64,000 nt of DNA, taken from NCBI RefSeq assembly GCF_032062135.1, contig NC_092861.1, positions 119,205,987-119,269,986 on the forward strand. Reading direction: 5' to 3'. Below, in pieces: positions 36,750-49,078 of this stretch. The notes under the pieces are model-generated. The model made no database searches. It was given only the letters and a program-made list of their open reading frames with translations, and was not told where the DNA came from. Positions within the stretch are counted from its first letter, which is position 1. Each line of letters begins with the position of its first letter. Both the position numbers and the translations under genes were made by a program. Origin of the DNA: Pyxicephalus adspersus. Lineage: Eukaryota > Chordata > Amphibia > Anura > Pyxicephalidae.

Positions 36750-37470
36750 GCATACCTAAACTCATGATTTTCACTTTACATAAAAGGGAAGACAACCCTT
36801 TATTGTAAAGTAAAAATTCTGTTGTTTGTTTCTTTTTTAGGTGCAACTCCCTTTTTTTTAAAAAAAGGGTGCAGCACCGCCCCCTTATTCTCAATAGCCT
36901 AGGCCGGGGGTCAGCAAACTTTTTTGGCTACTAGGCCATTTTAGGAGGTCAAGAAGGCACACTAGGCCAGACTCTCTCTCAAGTCCCGCACTGATGGCTC
37001 CGCCCCCCACCAGGACCGTCCCTGAAAGGAAATCCCTCTCCACTGCAATGCTCCGGAGCCGCAGGTGGCCGACCCCTACCGGCCGGGATTAGGCAAATCG
37101 ACCAGGGGAGCCTTAGGCCAGAATGGACTACTGGCTAGGCCAGAGTTTGCCGACCCTAGGCCTAGGCAATCGAGAATGAATAGGAGTGCAAAGCCCCCTG
37201 GGATACCTACATCAAGCATCCAGAGAGGCTCTTGGGTGCTCCGTGTGTGGTACCCTATGACACCCAATCTCGCACCTGGGTCAGGTGACCTAGGAAGAAG
37301 AACCCGGAAAAGAAGGCAAAGATGGCGGCGCCTGGAACAGCGGCATGAAGGCGGATGCTGGGACAACGCGGGACCCGATGGAAGAGACCTGTGGATGGAT
37401 CGAACTGCCTTCAGGATGGAAGGTAAGTGTATTTTTTGTGTATTGTCATATTTTGAGTTTAGTTCCTCTT
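36750..37470 (+). mobile_element. MITE-like family M2, copy 2, split by a hAT insertion
   Basis: The ends CCTAAACTC (left) and GAGTTTAG (right, 37455-37462) are inverted. Next to the left end is a hairpin CTTTACATAAAAGGG..CCCTTTATTGTAAAG, then CCCTTTTTTTTAAAAAAAGG. After the nested hAT come CCCCTGGGATACCTACATC, AAGATGGCGGCGCC and CTGCCTTCAGGATGGAAGGTAAGTG. The same 3' segments occur inverted at 62527-62907. The open frames at 37065-37535 and 37076-37366 are repeat-borne. Confidence 0.7.
36905..37159. mobile_element. Nested nonautonomous hAT with 8-bp target duplication
   Basis: The ends read CGGGGGTCAGCAAACTTTTTTGGC on the left and, reversed, CTAGGGTCGGCAAACTCTGGC on the right, close to the hAT consensus CAGGGGTCGGCAAAC. 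GCCTAGGC flanks both sides (36897-36904 and 37160-37167), the 8-bp duplication expected for hAT. It is 255 bp, GC-rich, and has no transposase. It sits inside the M2 element and is therefore younger than that M2 insertion. Confidence 0.9.
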
Positions 37471-37897
37471 TAGGATTACTGATTGGTTCCTATAATATTC
37501 TGGCCTTCCATCAATATTTTTCATTTATTAAATAGGCTCAGTACTGCTAAACCAGTAAAGCTACGTTAAAGCAACATAAAAAAAACTTCAACCTGCAGTG
37601 ACATTCTTAATCATGCAAAAATGCTTTCTACCAGACCCTCCATTTATCTGAACAAACAATTCTCAAAGTTTATATGTACAAAATACTTAGAGAATATGTA
37701 AACTTCTTATTTCAATTGTATACAAAAGGTTTGCAGTATTCAAACAATTACAGTATTTGTAATATTTTTAGTTTCAAAACAATGTTTTTTCAACCAAAAA
37801 ATGAAGAAAATAGAAAATCTGCAGTCACGAGTATTACTAAAGAAAATATTTGGTTTTATCAAACAAAATTTTTACGACAAAAAATGTTCTTTTCCAG
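37471..37897. other. Unannotated stretch before an exon-like segment
   Basis: AT-rich, with no supported feature. Confidence 0.35.
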
Positions 37898-37981
37898 GAA
37901 CTATGGATTGTAAAGTCAACTGTCTTGAAAAAGTAGAGCTACTTTGTCAGTATCTAAGAATAATTAAGAAATTTACAACTG
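37898..37981 (+). CDS. Exon-like segment, function unknown
   Basis: An 84-bp segment has a good acceptor (TTCTTTTCCAG, ending 37897) and a consensus donor (G then GTAAGT at 37982). The internal reading frame is open and gives a 28-residue peptide with MDCKVNCLEKVELLCQYL. Phase is 2 bases in and 1 base out. I do not recognise the peptide. Nearby AT-rich sequence makes chance splice motifs common, so this is only a candidate, either coding or part of a noncoding transcript. It could join in phase with the candidate at 49498. Confidence 0.22.
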
Positions 37982-38754
37982 GTAAGTTCTATAATACAAT
38001 ATTTATATACAAATTTCAACTATTGACTAAGCAGTAGCGCTGACTTGTACTTGATCATAGCATATACATATATTTTTATTAACATAGGTTTCTGTAAATA
38101 AGGAACCAATTTTAAAATGTATTTATCCTACATAAGTAAAATATGATTTCTAATAATTATGTTTAAAATGTTGATATATTATTGCGTGCAATTTGCTTCC
38201 AAACCTAACCTAATGTTTAGTATTTTCCCATTAGTGTGGCTATGTTTATCAATAAAACCCATAAACCCCCCTATTGGTGCATCACTGTAATGACCAGACC
38301 CTACACCTAACTGGATGGATGAGCAGACTTTGACACTACCAGACATGCTGGAGTTGGGCTTAAAGTGTCTTGATATTCAGCTTTACCAGTAGGCACACAC
38401 TAGGTGTGTATGCGTTCCAACAAGTCTGAACTTAATGACTGACAGCATCTCCACCATGACAGTGTTGTTTTAAGGCCGATTTCTGGTCAAACTGATATGT
38501 CCATCCCCTCACTTAAACTTCCCATCCCAGACTTACTAACTGCTGACATTAATAATAAAAAATATCAAAATCCCATTTGTTGTTGTTCCTGCCTGGTTGG
38601 ATTCTGGTACTGGTTGGATTCTTCTGCCTGATGTGAGCACTTTGTAATAGCTGTCTGAGTTGAGGTACTTTCCTGAATGGACCAGACGTCAGCAATAAGA
38701 GATAAGCTGCCAGGGGGCTCCAGGAAAATTTTAAATCATAGTTTTTAAAAAAAA

Positions 38755-38795
<41 letters not shown>

Positions 38796-38816
38796 GTATA
38801 TATATATATATATATT
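38755..38816. repeat. (TATC)n and (TA)n microsatellite
   Basis: About ten TATC units are followed by a TA run. Likely to be length-polymorphic. Confidence 0.95.
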
Positions 38817-40029
38817 ATAATACAATGTAATAAAATACAGTTATATTGTAACCAGCTATGTAGCTTATACTTTTTATAAATCTGTAGAATTGACAGGAGA
38901 AATTTATATGTAAACAGGAAGACAATGTAATATACACAGTTCTGAAAATGTGGAAATCCCCATACATGTAGGAGTGTAAGATATTTTGTGGCCAGGTACT
39001 AATTCCTTGTTCAAGTAAAATTTTCTGACCTAGTAAGGCTTCAGCGCAGTCTCAAGGAACTAGTCTATAAAGGTTACATACATATATATATATATATATC
39101 CTTCTCTTTCTTCTATACAGTACAGTGATCTGGAGTTTTATTGGATAACCAATCCTAAAGATTCCAGTAAAAGAGCTGACAATCCTTTAGATAGATTGTG
39201 TGATTGGGGAAAATTAGATAAATGAATGTGTTTATTGTATGCTATTTACACTGACATATTTACTGTTACCAAAAAATCTTTACATACCCAAGGTAAAGTT
39301 TCCAAAAATGCACTAAAACAGCAGGTCTGCTAATGCTAACCGTGCACAAAGACTTGAACCTTATCCCTCAATGTGCCAAGTTTAACTACAGCCACCACAT
39401 TTTATGTAGTTTGTATAGAATAGGCAAGAATTAGTACTTTAGTCAATTTTATTTTTTTCTATCTGAGGTCTGGTTGTTATCAGGACATAAAGTAAGGAGT
39501 AATTTAAATGGGAAACACACACACGATAATCTACTATTCCTATACTTACCATTTAACTTTTTAGCCCAATGAATAAATTACAAACTTACAAAATGTTTGC
39601 AATGTAAAAATAGCTATTCTGTGGTTTAAGAGTTATTCATTGAAATCTCCTAAATCCTACCTAGCATGAGTTATGTGCACCCATAGAACATTCTGATCAA
39701 GTGCTGCTTTACTCCTCTACCTCAGGCTTTGACAGGTTAATGCAAATCCAAACAATCAGCAGATCCGGCAGCGCTGTGTCCTTATGTGTGCACATTTATG
39801 TCTGTGCAAAAGGAGCCCTGTAGTAAATTATTGCTTCATTTATCGAAGAGGGTTGGGTTGCATAGTCCCACAGTTAATTTTGGCTGCTTTATTTTAGTCG
39901 CTGTTGTTTTTAGTGCTTCAAACTTTTTGTTAATGATTGAAGTTAAACTGATTATTGTTATATGAATATGTTGATGAAAAGTCAATCAGGAATGCCTTAG
40001 TTTTAATAGACTAATGTTATATTCAGTGT
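38817..40029. other. Unannotated stretch
   Basis: No gene or repeat beyond a short (TA)n at about 39080-39098. Confidence 0.4.
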
Positions 40030-40030
40030 T

Positions 40031-40258
40031 TTTATTGAATCTAAAATCTAATCTGTTGAAAACACTGGTGTGTACTATCCAATGTCAGAAGACCCCCACA
40101 TATACATATCTCCTCAAGGACCATCATTATCAATAAACTGAACTATCTTATTTATTATTGTCTGATTGATGTCTTCATTGGATATTTCCTTACTTGGTTT
40201 TTTGAGACAAATTTCATCAGAACAGGAAGGCACAGGAATTCCTGAATACTGGACCACA
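40031..40258 (-). CDS. Candidate terminal coding exon, minus strand, unknown gene
   Basis: On the minus strand a strong acceptor (TTTATTTTGTTTTTTTAG, AG at 40260-40259) leads into a frame of 47 full codons ending at TGA (40116-40114). About 80 bp later comes AATAAA (40036-40031), a polyadenylation signal. The peptide includes IPVPSCSDEICLKKP and SNEDINQTIINKIVQFIDND, with balanced composition unlike the repeat-derived frames of this window. I do not recognise the family. The open frame extends through the acceptor up to 40446, so it may instead be a chance ORF. Confidence 0.3.
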
Positions 40259-40552
40259 CTAAAAAAACAAAATAAATCTGACAGTATGCCAGCCTTGTCC
40301 AAGGAATAAATACCTTGTCTGTAGTGGCACTTTAAAAGTGTACATATTAAACTCACACCCTGGCTTGATCGCATACCAGACTGTAAATAACTCTGTTCTC
40401 TGTTCTGTTTCTTTTGGTCCGTCTGGCATTGAGTCAGTAGTTTCAACTATGTCTTGCTTATCATGCTATCTAGTTATTCGTAACAAATTATAAACTGTAA
40501 TACACTATAGAAGCTTAATGGTATATTGTTATTATTTTTATTATTATAATAA

Positions 40553-40715
40553 TCATTATTAATAATAATAATAATAATAATAAGCTGTATTTATATAGTT
40601 CAAACATATTACGCCGCACTGTATATTAAATAGGGTTTGCAAATGGCAAAGTGATACAAACAATGACATAGGAGGAGGAGAGGACCCTGCCTAAAAGAGC
40701 TTACAATCTAAGAGA
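40553..40715 (-). mobile_element. (AAT)n-tailed retroposon family R1, 3' part
   Basis: An (AAT)n run is joined to AGCTGTATTTATATAGTTCAAACATATTACGCCGC (split here for reading: the family core is TTTATATAG, then ACATATTACGC, then GCACTGTA). ATTAAATAGGGTTTGCAAAT and GGAGAGGACCCTGCC..AGAGCTTACAATCT follow. In sense orientation (minus) the family ends ..TATATAAAT followed by the AAT tail. Better copies are at 63437-64000 and a tail piece at 60065-60120. Confidence 0.8.
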
Positions 40716-41499
40716 TTGTATTCTTCTCTATCCTTTTCCAAAGTAAACCACATGCATCCATGTACATTGTTCAGTCTTTCATTTGGTAACCTAATTTCTT
40801 CCTTTGCCAGGGTGCTGAGATTTATCTGTGCAGTTAGTGTTTAGTGATCATATACAGAAATGCTCTGTCTGTTCAAAGAATAAATAAGGAGGAATGTCCT
40901 TTAGAATTATGCATTTCCTTTGTTTTCGTTCCCTCATTTCATATGTACCAAATTTGATGACTAAAAAGCCCCTAGGGAATTCTAATGTAGTATTTACATC
41001 CTAGCTTTTTTATTTTAAGTTCATTTCCTGTGCTCATTATGTCTGCCAAGTCCAGCATTGCACCCTTTCATGTTTGTCTTAGAGAAAAACCTCAAAACTA
41101 AATATGGTGCTTGTAAGTCAGCAAGCCCTTACCGTTTCTAAATATACATGTTTCCTTACTTTAAAAGAAAATGCTGGGACACTGTCACCACTAGAACTTT
41201 TTTTTTTAATTTGTTAAAATGTAACACCCTGCCCCTAAAATAAATGTATAAATAATAAAAAGCAAGAAGAATTCTCTAAATACAGACATGTATTTGGATT
41301 CCTATATGTTACTATTGAAATGAGTGGCAACCCCATTATTGTCAGATAGCATTAGCTTCTGGAGTGCAAGAAATTTGAAAATTGTGGCATTCATATTTGC
41401 CGTTAGCGTAACTTGGCATAAAGTGTATGTGTCTTGTGAAAGAATTAACTTACTATTTTATCAGTGCCCTGACATTAGGTTTCTGTTGCTGAAACAATC
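40716..41499. other. Unannotated stretch
   Basis: No supported feature. Confidence 0.4.
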
Positions 41500-41800
41500 T
41501 TTCATGATCATTTTCACTGACTGGAGAAGGAACAGCACTGTTCTATTCTGTGGAGAGGGGAGAAGGAGGACGAACGGTTGACGCACTGCATGACAAGCGC
41601 CCATTGGAGTTAACTTTGCCTTTCTATCCCCTATCCTTGAACCATTCTGTCCGTTCTTCCCTGACCTCTGACATGAACAAGTTATTTTCACCCAGAGGAT
41701 GGCTGTTCACTGGATATTTCCCTCCTTTTCGAACCCAAGAAATGGTTGTGCGTGCCTAAAGATTAACAGTTTTTGAAATACTCAGGCCACCTGTGTTCTC
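41500..41800 (+). repeat. Ancient vertebrate interspersed repeat (by recollection)
   Basis: The succession CCCTGACCTCTGACATGAACAAG (in two parts), TTATTTTCACCCAGAGGATG, GGCTGTTCACTGGATATTT, GAAATGGTTGTGCGTG and TTTTTGAAATACTCAGGCCA resembles a repeat present in many fish and amphibian genomes, where ..CTCACTGGAT.. and ..GTTGTGTGTGAAAAT.. and ..GAAATACTCA.. follow at similar distances. I cannot name its class with certainty. The overlapping open frames at 41324-41759 would be chance. Confidence 0.5.
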
Positions 41801-42339
41801 CAGGGATTTGAAAGAGTCTTTGGGATTGGCTAAGAAATGTAAAGTCAAGCCTCAACAGGGATCAGGGGTAAGCTAGTGGGTGTATGTTCTGAAAAAAGAA
41901 TCAACCACACAGAGAAGACTAAAAGTTAGTGATATATAGGCCTCTGCAAACCCAAAAACAAACCTGAGCCAAACTTAGAGAACATTTAGGGTTATATGAA
42001 CCTTTGAGGGTAGAAAAGCCAATGCCATAACCATGTCTGTATAACTACTAGTCTGTATTGCCAATTAAAGGACCACTTGACAAAAAACTTTCAAACATGC
42101 AGTCAGGATCTCTGGGTCAAACTTTTTTTAGTTGGCCATGTATGAACAGTTATGAAAAGTTGCGATCGAGTATCATAAATTGAAGCTGGGTGTGTTCATT
42201 GGCGTCCCCAATGGTCCCCATGTATCACAAAACTGGTGAAAATGTCTATGTCAGACACCTTTACCACATCCCACTTACCTCACAAAAGGCTACTGTATGA
42301 GAAGCATAAAATCTGGTATTCAGGGCCTCCAGGTCAGAG

Positions 42340-42780
42340 TGCATAAGTAAGGCGTGGAGTTGGTTCCAGTAGTCAGTGAATCTCAACAAGGCCATTCTCT
42401 GGGAACAAACGGGTGGAGCAGATTCCAAAGGACCTGCAAGATTGGTGAGCAGGGTGCAGTGATCCCCAGGATAGCAATCCTGCTGAACAGGCAAGAGAGC
42501 GAAAATTTTGGTGGTCTGCGGCTCTGGCTGGTGAACCCCCCAGTGGGATCACAAGTAGGACCCCGCTGGGGGGCGCACCAACCAGAGCCGTGGATCATGT
42601 TCCCCATACAAATCGCAGGCTCAGGCGGTCTCTGTCTCTGGACACAACCTGCCCACTCTCCTTTCGCAGTCCCAGACCTGCAATGGGAGAGTGGGTGGGT
42701 TCTGGTATCATGACGTCACTCTGGGGGAAGTGTCTTCCCCCTTTGATTGACACATGCTAGCAGCCCACATGAAGCTGAAA
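42340..42780 (+). mobile_element. GC-rich dispersed repeat M3, copy 1
   Basis: It shares with 61130-61445 the ordered phrases GGATCATGT/GGACCATGT, GCAGGCTCAGG-like, TGTCTCTGGACA, GGGTTCTGGTATCATGACGT, CACTCTGGGGGA and CCCCCTTTGA. A strong foldback occupies its centre (42519-42590). TGACGTCA, a CRE-like palindrome, lies in the conserved part. The open frames on both strands (42261-42713) are inside the repeat. Confidence 0.65.
42519..42590. repeat. Foldback with ~32-bp arms in M3
   Basis: The left arm begins CGGCTCTGGCTGGTG and the right arm ends CACCAACCAGAGCCG. The inner parts (ACCCCCCAGTGGGATC and GGACCCCGCTGGGGGG) pair with a few mismatches around a 7-base loop. The counterpart M3 copy at 61 kb does not keep this palindrome clearly. 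Confidence 0.8.
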
Positions 42781-45700
42781 AGATTGTGACTATGCAAGGT
42801 CATGACACTGCAGTGACAGTCAGTTTAGCTGAAGCATTGACATATTAATGAACATAGATGATACAATTGTTATGTTTTTTTCTATGTGTTTATTGAAATT
42901 ATGCAAGCGTATACAATAACAGTAATTTGAAATTCAATTTTTTACAAATAAACCAAAATAAGAATAGCAAAATAGAAAAAATAAAAGAAAGGGGTAATCA
43001 ACATGTAGTAGATAAGCTTCTTCAAAAAATCAAACAAAGCAAAGTACTAGTGCCAGGAAATTGCTGGCAAGTGAGTCTGTTAAAAAACATTATTTTTATT
43101 TGATATGCAATAACAATAATAAACACTCCATTAAAAATGATAAAAACATGGGACCCAAACAAAAATGGCCTTAGATGTCACATAATGTACATAATAAAAT
43201 AGAATACTATCAAAAATATTTTATTTAGTTAGTCCTGTTTTGTGGATACAACCGCTTCTTCAAGGGATTTTTGATAGTAGGATAGCATTTGCAAATGCAA
43301 ATATCCAGAAACCAAAATGGTGATCAAATCCAACTATGCCCAAAGATGTTCTAACACATACCGGTAGTGTCATGGGGGCACTAGATTGCTGTCAGTGGAA
43401 AAGATGGCGCTCCCAAAATCAGGAGACCAGCATATTTACATGAACATGTTCCTCATATGGAGATATACTCCAGCTAAATGATGTCCAAACAAAACAATAC
43501 TGACCAGCAGTAAAGACCAGTACCAGAGTTTAGGTCTGATCTGAAGGAGAAAGGATTTCTCAGCTATTACATGCATCTGTTACCTCTCTGGCTCCATAGA
43601 AATAATGTATGAACTCGCTTACCAGGACCATTTATCAGTCTGCATAACCCAGTTTGGAAATAAAATAGAAATAGGAAAAATATTGTATCTATGGCTGCAC
43701 ATACAAGAATCCTATGGCATACATAAAAGATATAAAGCTGTAATTGAGGTGTCCCACTCATATCCATTAAGCAAATTCCAGGATTCACATGATGATCCAA
43801 ACATATAGAGAGATTACGATACCTCTGAGCCACGGATGGAGAGTGTGTGGATTTGTTGCTTTAATTTTTTAAGCACTATACCATGCCGCAAGGGACAAGC
43901 AGCGGGATCACGAAGGTGACCTTTAGCAGCCATACAGGGGGACTTCACCTGAAAGGTGAACAGCCGTGGATTTACTTCAGCCAGGTAGGTGAATAGACCA
44001 GTGCTGAGAGTACCCAGGAATAAAAAAGAAGGAACGCTAGGGGTATGGACTGCCTTGCATTTATCTAGTTAGGTCCTGAGAATGGAGTCGAAAGGGATTA
44101 ACACGTCGTGTGCTGACATGGAGCAGTCAGGAAATTAAAAATTTCCAGTGGGATATTTGCTTTATCTTTTGTTCAGATTAGGGGTTAGATTGTGCTGCAG
44201 TTACTGCTTCTGCAAACTACTACATGTCGTGTCTCACCTCATGTAGCCTAATAAAGAATAAATAGAACAGTGGTGAGCAATTTATTACCACTTACTGACT
44301 GCTGCTGTCAAATGACAACCAGCACAGCAAACCAGGTGGAAAATCAGCTGCTAAGGTTCCAACCACCAGGAGCTGCATGGGAATGTTTGTTCCTGCAACA
44401 GGTCTAAACCTTGCCCTACTAACAGCTGTGTAAGAGGGAATTTTCCAAAACAAATATTAATACATAAATATTTCTACTCATGTTCTGTGCAGTCTTCAGG
44501 ACAAAAAGTGAAGAGAATTCCGAAGTGGCAACAATTAAAAAAAATTAACCTAAAGGATTACCTTTATCCAAAATATATATAAAGATTTTGACTATTGGCT
44601 ACACATTTTATTGTTTTCCAAAATATGAGGTATCAAATGCCCTTTCATTAGATCTTTGGCCGAATTTCAGCCTCAAAAATTGTGTGCTTTTTATTATGTA
44701 TTATATGTTACTTTAGTTCTCCTTATCATATAAAATAAAGCAGGTTTATATTTCCCATTTCCTGGATGCAAACATGTATCTGCATATTTCCAGCATAGTG
44801 GCACATGGGTGCTGTATTAAGTTTCTATAGTATGTTTCTAGTCAGCTAGTTTTCTTTGAATTTTGGGTGTTTTTTTATACCAATAGGATCCCAGAATATG
44901 CTGTAAATCTGCCATAGCCTATCATAGCATCAAATCCTAGAGCAGTAGCTTGTTGCTGCACACTTGACATTTATGTGTATGACCACATTGAGCTTTTTTA
45001 CGAAAGTCAGATGCGTGTTTTGATTTATACCATTTGTTTTCTCCAGCATGTAAATCTATACTTCTTATTGCCAACTGAAAGTATTGAATCACATGCTAGT
45101 CAGCACTGTGTATAAGAAGGTTTTTTAGCTTCTTCTGTCAACACCTTCAACAGAATGAGCTATCAGGTTCGCCTTTGAGCTATATATCACAGCAGGCAAC
45201 ATTAGAAAGAAGTTAGTGGCCTGAGGGTTGTAATACAATTTAGAAAGGAATTAGGGGGGATTTTCATAGTAAAACTCAACCTATGTAATTTAATATTTGT
45301 TTTTTGTTGAATATATATGAATATATATATATTTATGAATATACATAAAAAGTCTGTTTCTTCTCTGCCAAACATCGTAATATAAGATGTTATACTGTTT
45401 TTCTAAATGTGCTCTATAATTTATCACTGGCTATTAGTATTTATTGTTTTGTAAATATTATAGGCTTAATTATCTATCTAATTTTGGAGTTATACTCTCT
45501 ATTCGTTAACCTAAATTAATAAAGATGCAATCATTCAGTATGACTTACATCCATTTGTCAGACTTAATACAGTTTATAAGAAAAATACGTTATATGGAAC
45601 TATTTTTAATACAAAAGAAAAGATGGCCCACACATTTTCGTGCTTCAAACTAGAAATGATCAAACCACGAAAATGATACATTTTTGACTGGTTTGTTTGC

Positions 45701-45930
45701 ATGTCGATTTGCGTGATCTGTAGAGAACAGAACAATGAAAGCAGTGAAACTGATGCACACAGCTCTAAACCATACAGCTGCTGCTTTACCTGTACATTTC
45801 CACAGCACTGACTTGTTCCTGGCTGGTCTGCTAGTAGTCTGTTTACTAGAACACTGCATATAGAGAATAGGGTCTTGCAAATAGTAAACTAGATGTAACT
45901 TAAAAAGACAAAGAGATTAGTTGACTCCTT
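42781..45930. other. Largely unannotated stretch
   Basis: No gene supported. The phrase GTCCTGTTTTGTGGATACAACC with GCTTCTTCAAGGGA at ~43235-43268 resembles a motif of old vertebrate retroposons but has no boundaries. A G/C-richer patch at 43880-44020 may be another unclassified repeat. Confidence 0.35.
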
Positions 45931-46147
45931 GGGTCTGATTTATGAAAGCCTCCAAGTCTGGAGAAGATACAGTTTCATCAGTGAACCTGTGTGATCCAGC
46001 AAACTTGGAATGGATCTGGTTCATAACGTTTGCTAACAAATAGCAAATTACTTTTAAGAAATCCATTTCAGGTTAGCTGGATCACCCAGCTTCACTGATT
46101 AAAGTGTATCCTCTTCAGCCTAGGAGAGCTTTAATAAATCAGACTCA
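45931..46147. mobile_element. MITE family M1, copy 3
   Basis: A complete palindromic copy: GGGTCTGATTTATGAAAG and CTCCAAGTCTGGAGAAGATA on the left, GAGAGCTTTAATAAATCAGA on the right, with GATCCAGCAAAC and GCTGGATCACCCAGC inner arms. About 217 bp; no clear target duplication. Confidence 0.85.
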
Positions 46148-49078
46148 TTGTATTAGGGCACCCTACATATACTTGAATGGTCTGCCATACAAATCTCAAA
46201 AGAATTCATGCATGCAACATTTTTCCTATTATGTATAAATATATTTAAATTACAAATTTTAAGGGCTACATTTCAACTTTGGCAACTTGTATCTCTGTCC
46301 TTTGTGTGTCCTCAGCTCCTGTCCTAATGCCAGCTCAGAGTTACCTCTCATGCCTCAATAGTTTGTTACATTATCATTGCATTTTGAATGAGATAATTCT
46401 ACAATAAGACTGAAAAACATTAAACCGCACATGATTCTCTATGTAATTTAATGACATTTCCTACATTTAAGCTTATTTTTATCTGAGATAATTGATGGTT
46501 GTAAGTGATTTGTGACTCACTGAGGTTGAGCTAAAACATGTAGCATTCTCATTCTGCATATATAGGATTCATTTATGGTTGGAGTACTTAAATGTTTTGT
46601 TACTGGAGCTGAGTTTTGTTTATTTACTATTTATTTTTTTTCTGCAGTATCAAGCCCCCTTACTAGATCTCCAGAAAAAGAGTATGCAATTTATTTTCTT
46701 CATAATTGCACATTAACCCCCATACTGACACCCCATCCTAAGTGTACAAGATCTCTGTTTTGATAATCGTTGTATTGCAATGCCTTAAAGCAAATGAGTA
46801 TTCAGGTTAGTTTTAGCATGACAAGAAACTTTACATCCACTGTCTATTTCCAAGGGTATACTAGTCAACGTCAAGGTGTTTTTCCTATTAAATGAAAAGA
46901 ACAATTAAATGTTAACCATGCAAGTGCAGTTAGATGTTTATACAAGACTTTTCAGCATGGACAACACCATAAAAGAAATTTCACCACTACAAAGCTGCAT
47001 AATTTTTTACTGACACATTGGAGCCATTAGTCTTTAAAAATTCTTGGGACTTATTTGCTGTTATTGTTCAACAGTAAACTTTGATTCCTTTAGGTGCTTG
47101 TCCATTTTTTTCATGTTCCAGTGTGTTGGCAAAAAATTCAAACAAATAGGTGCCTTAACACAACTCACATATTCACCAGGTTACTTAACTTAATATAAAC
47201 ATAAGATCGATCCTTAAGCCAGCAGTCTTTAACTTTTAAATAGGATGTATGAATTGGTAGCTGTGTGATCCAAACAAAACAGGGGATACTGTAAAAGCAA
47301 GGGAAATGTAAATCTTTTGTAAATGTTGATGAAATCTATATAATCAGTAAAAAAGTTTGCCAAAGTATTATTTTAGTGCACACAAACAAATGATAAGTAT
47401 GAATAGTATCTAACCAGATATAAAGTGCATTCACAAAGTAGCATAATATGTAATACTGAAAATCTCATATTAGGTGATGCATTAAAAACCACCATAGATG
47501 TTACTCATAGTAGCAGGTTGTAGTAGCAGGTTGTATTTATTAAGACATTTGAGGTCTGTTGGATTCATGTTGCCTCTTGTGCACTCAGCCCCAGCAGATT
47601 AGGAAACACTGACAGTTGACAAATGCATGAAGTCATCAATCTAATACAACACAATCCCAGGATATAAATCCCCTGATGATTTTAACCCTTCTCACAGGCT
47701 TTTAGGCCCGTGTAAATAGGCCCATGAGAGGGGTGAAATGCATCAGAAGATTCATGTCTGGTTATGTATTGTAATGAATGGCAATTCAGCTAGAAATATA
47801 TGTCAATTTCTGGATGTAGGAAAATTCATTTGGTCATGTGTCTTATAGTGTAATAGCCAAGCAGGTCTGAATCATCAAAAGAAATCACAATTGCAAGAAG
47901 ACATAATGCTTTTATATATGTATGTAACAGATGGGACCTTTCATAGTTTTGGCCACAAATGTATATCATGCAAGGGGTGGGAGTTCTCATAAAATGCAAT
48001 AGACCTTTTTCAGAAATACTTGTTGACATATTCTATTATTTGTTTGTGTAGTGCAAAACATGGTTTCAAAGGTTTAATTTATTTCTATGCCGGTAAGAGC
48101 ATGAAACTTGGAAAACGGCTGAGTGGTTTGCATGTGGCTTTTCTCTAGCAGCAGGCACGCTTATCAGTTAAAGCTGTTCTGACTTGTTTCAATTGTTGGC
48201 TGCAATATGATATTTCGGTTTCTAATCAGAAAAAAAATACAGTAACAACTTGTTTTTATTGTCTTTTATTATCTTTTGTATTTATCTATCTCCAGATGTG
48301 CAATAAAGTAACTTTACGTAGATACTATACTTTTATATTTTTTTATATCTTGCTATACTTAGAGCTGTTGAGTATAAATGAAAATTAAACAAGCTATAAG
48401 GGATTGCAGGTAGCATTATTACTCTATATGCATTTACATGTTTGCAATATACATATATTCAATATACAATATTATTACAGGAATTTTTTTATAAATATTT
48501 TTTTATTCAAAATCTTCTTCTGTGCTTAACTGCCCCATTTCACCTAAAAGTTAAAACCAAGTATTGCCATGAAAGTGATTGTAAATGTATGGGACTGATG
48601 GGTTTAATTTAGGCTGGATTACAAAGGATAGAGTATGAGTGTTAGCACTTTAGGTATTGCAAGTTGGTCATAGAATTGTAAGTAACTATATATTTTTTTA
48701 ATCCAGTCTAGAGCTTTACACAGGCACATATTAAAAGTGCAGGTAGATGATACTATTTTGTCCTTGGGTTGATATCAGGCATAATCTGGGAACTGATTCT
48801 AGTTTCAATTATATGTTTAAAAGCAAGAGCTATTTAGATCTTAAATAACTTGTGTCTTTTATTCTTACCCAAAGTTAAATGTTAACTGAATTTGTGAACA
48901 CTCACTTCACCTACTGCACCACAGTTGGATATTACCCTTTCATTCTAACTCTCACCTTGGTGGGAAAAACTATCTGAGATGCTATCTTTATTGAGTTTAT
49001 GGGCCATACCTTTTTCTTTTTTTCTTGGACAGTTGTGCAATGAACATTTTATAATATGAATGAAGAAGTAGACACAAT
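46148..49078. other. Unannotated stretch
   Basis: No gene supported. A 14-bp two-copy tandem (AGTAGCAGGTTGT, ~47508-47535) is present. A strong isolated acceptor-like motif (TTTTTTTTCTGCAG, ending ~46647) precedes a 38-codon open frame, but no donor or homology supports an exon. GGGTGAAATGCATCAGAAG at ~47735 echoes a common retroposon phrase. Confidence 0.35.

Noticed and set aside
37065..37535. 156-codon open frame, plus strand
   Set aside because: It runs through the nested hAT and the M2 body; Arg/Gly/Pro bias reflects GC-rich repeat sequence.
42261..42713. Overlapping open frames on both strands
   Set aside because: They coincide with the palindromic M3 repeat, which keeps frames open on both strands.
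46640..46763. Strong acceptor-like TTTTTTTTCTGCAG followed by an open frame
   Set aside because: No donor, no polyA signal at a suitable distance and no recognisable peptide; such motifs are frequent in AT-rich DNA.
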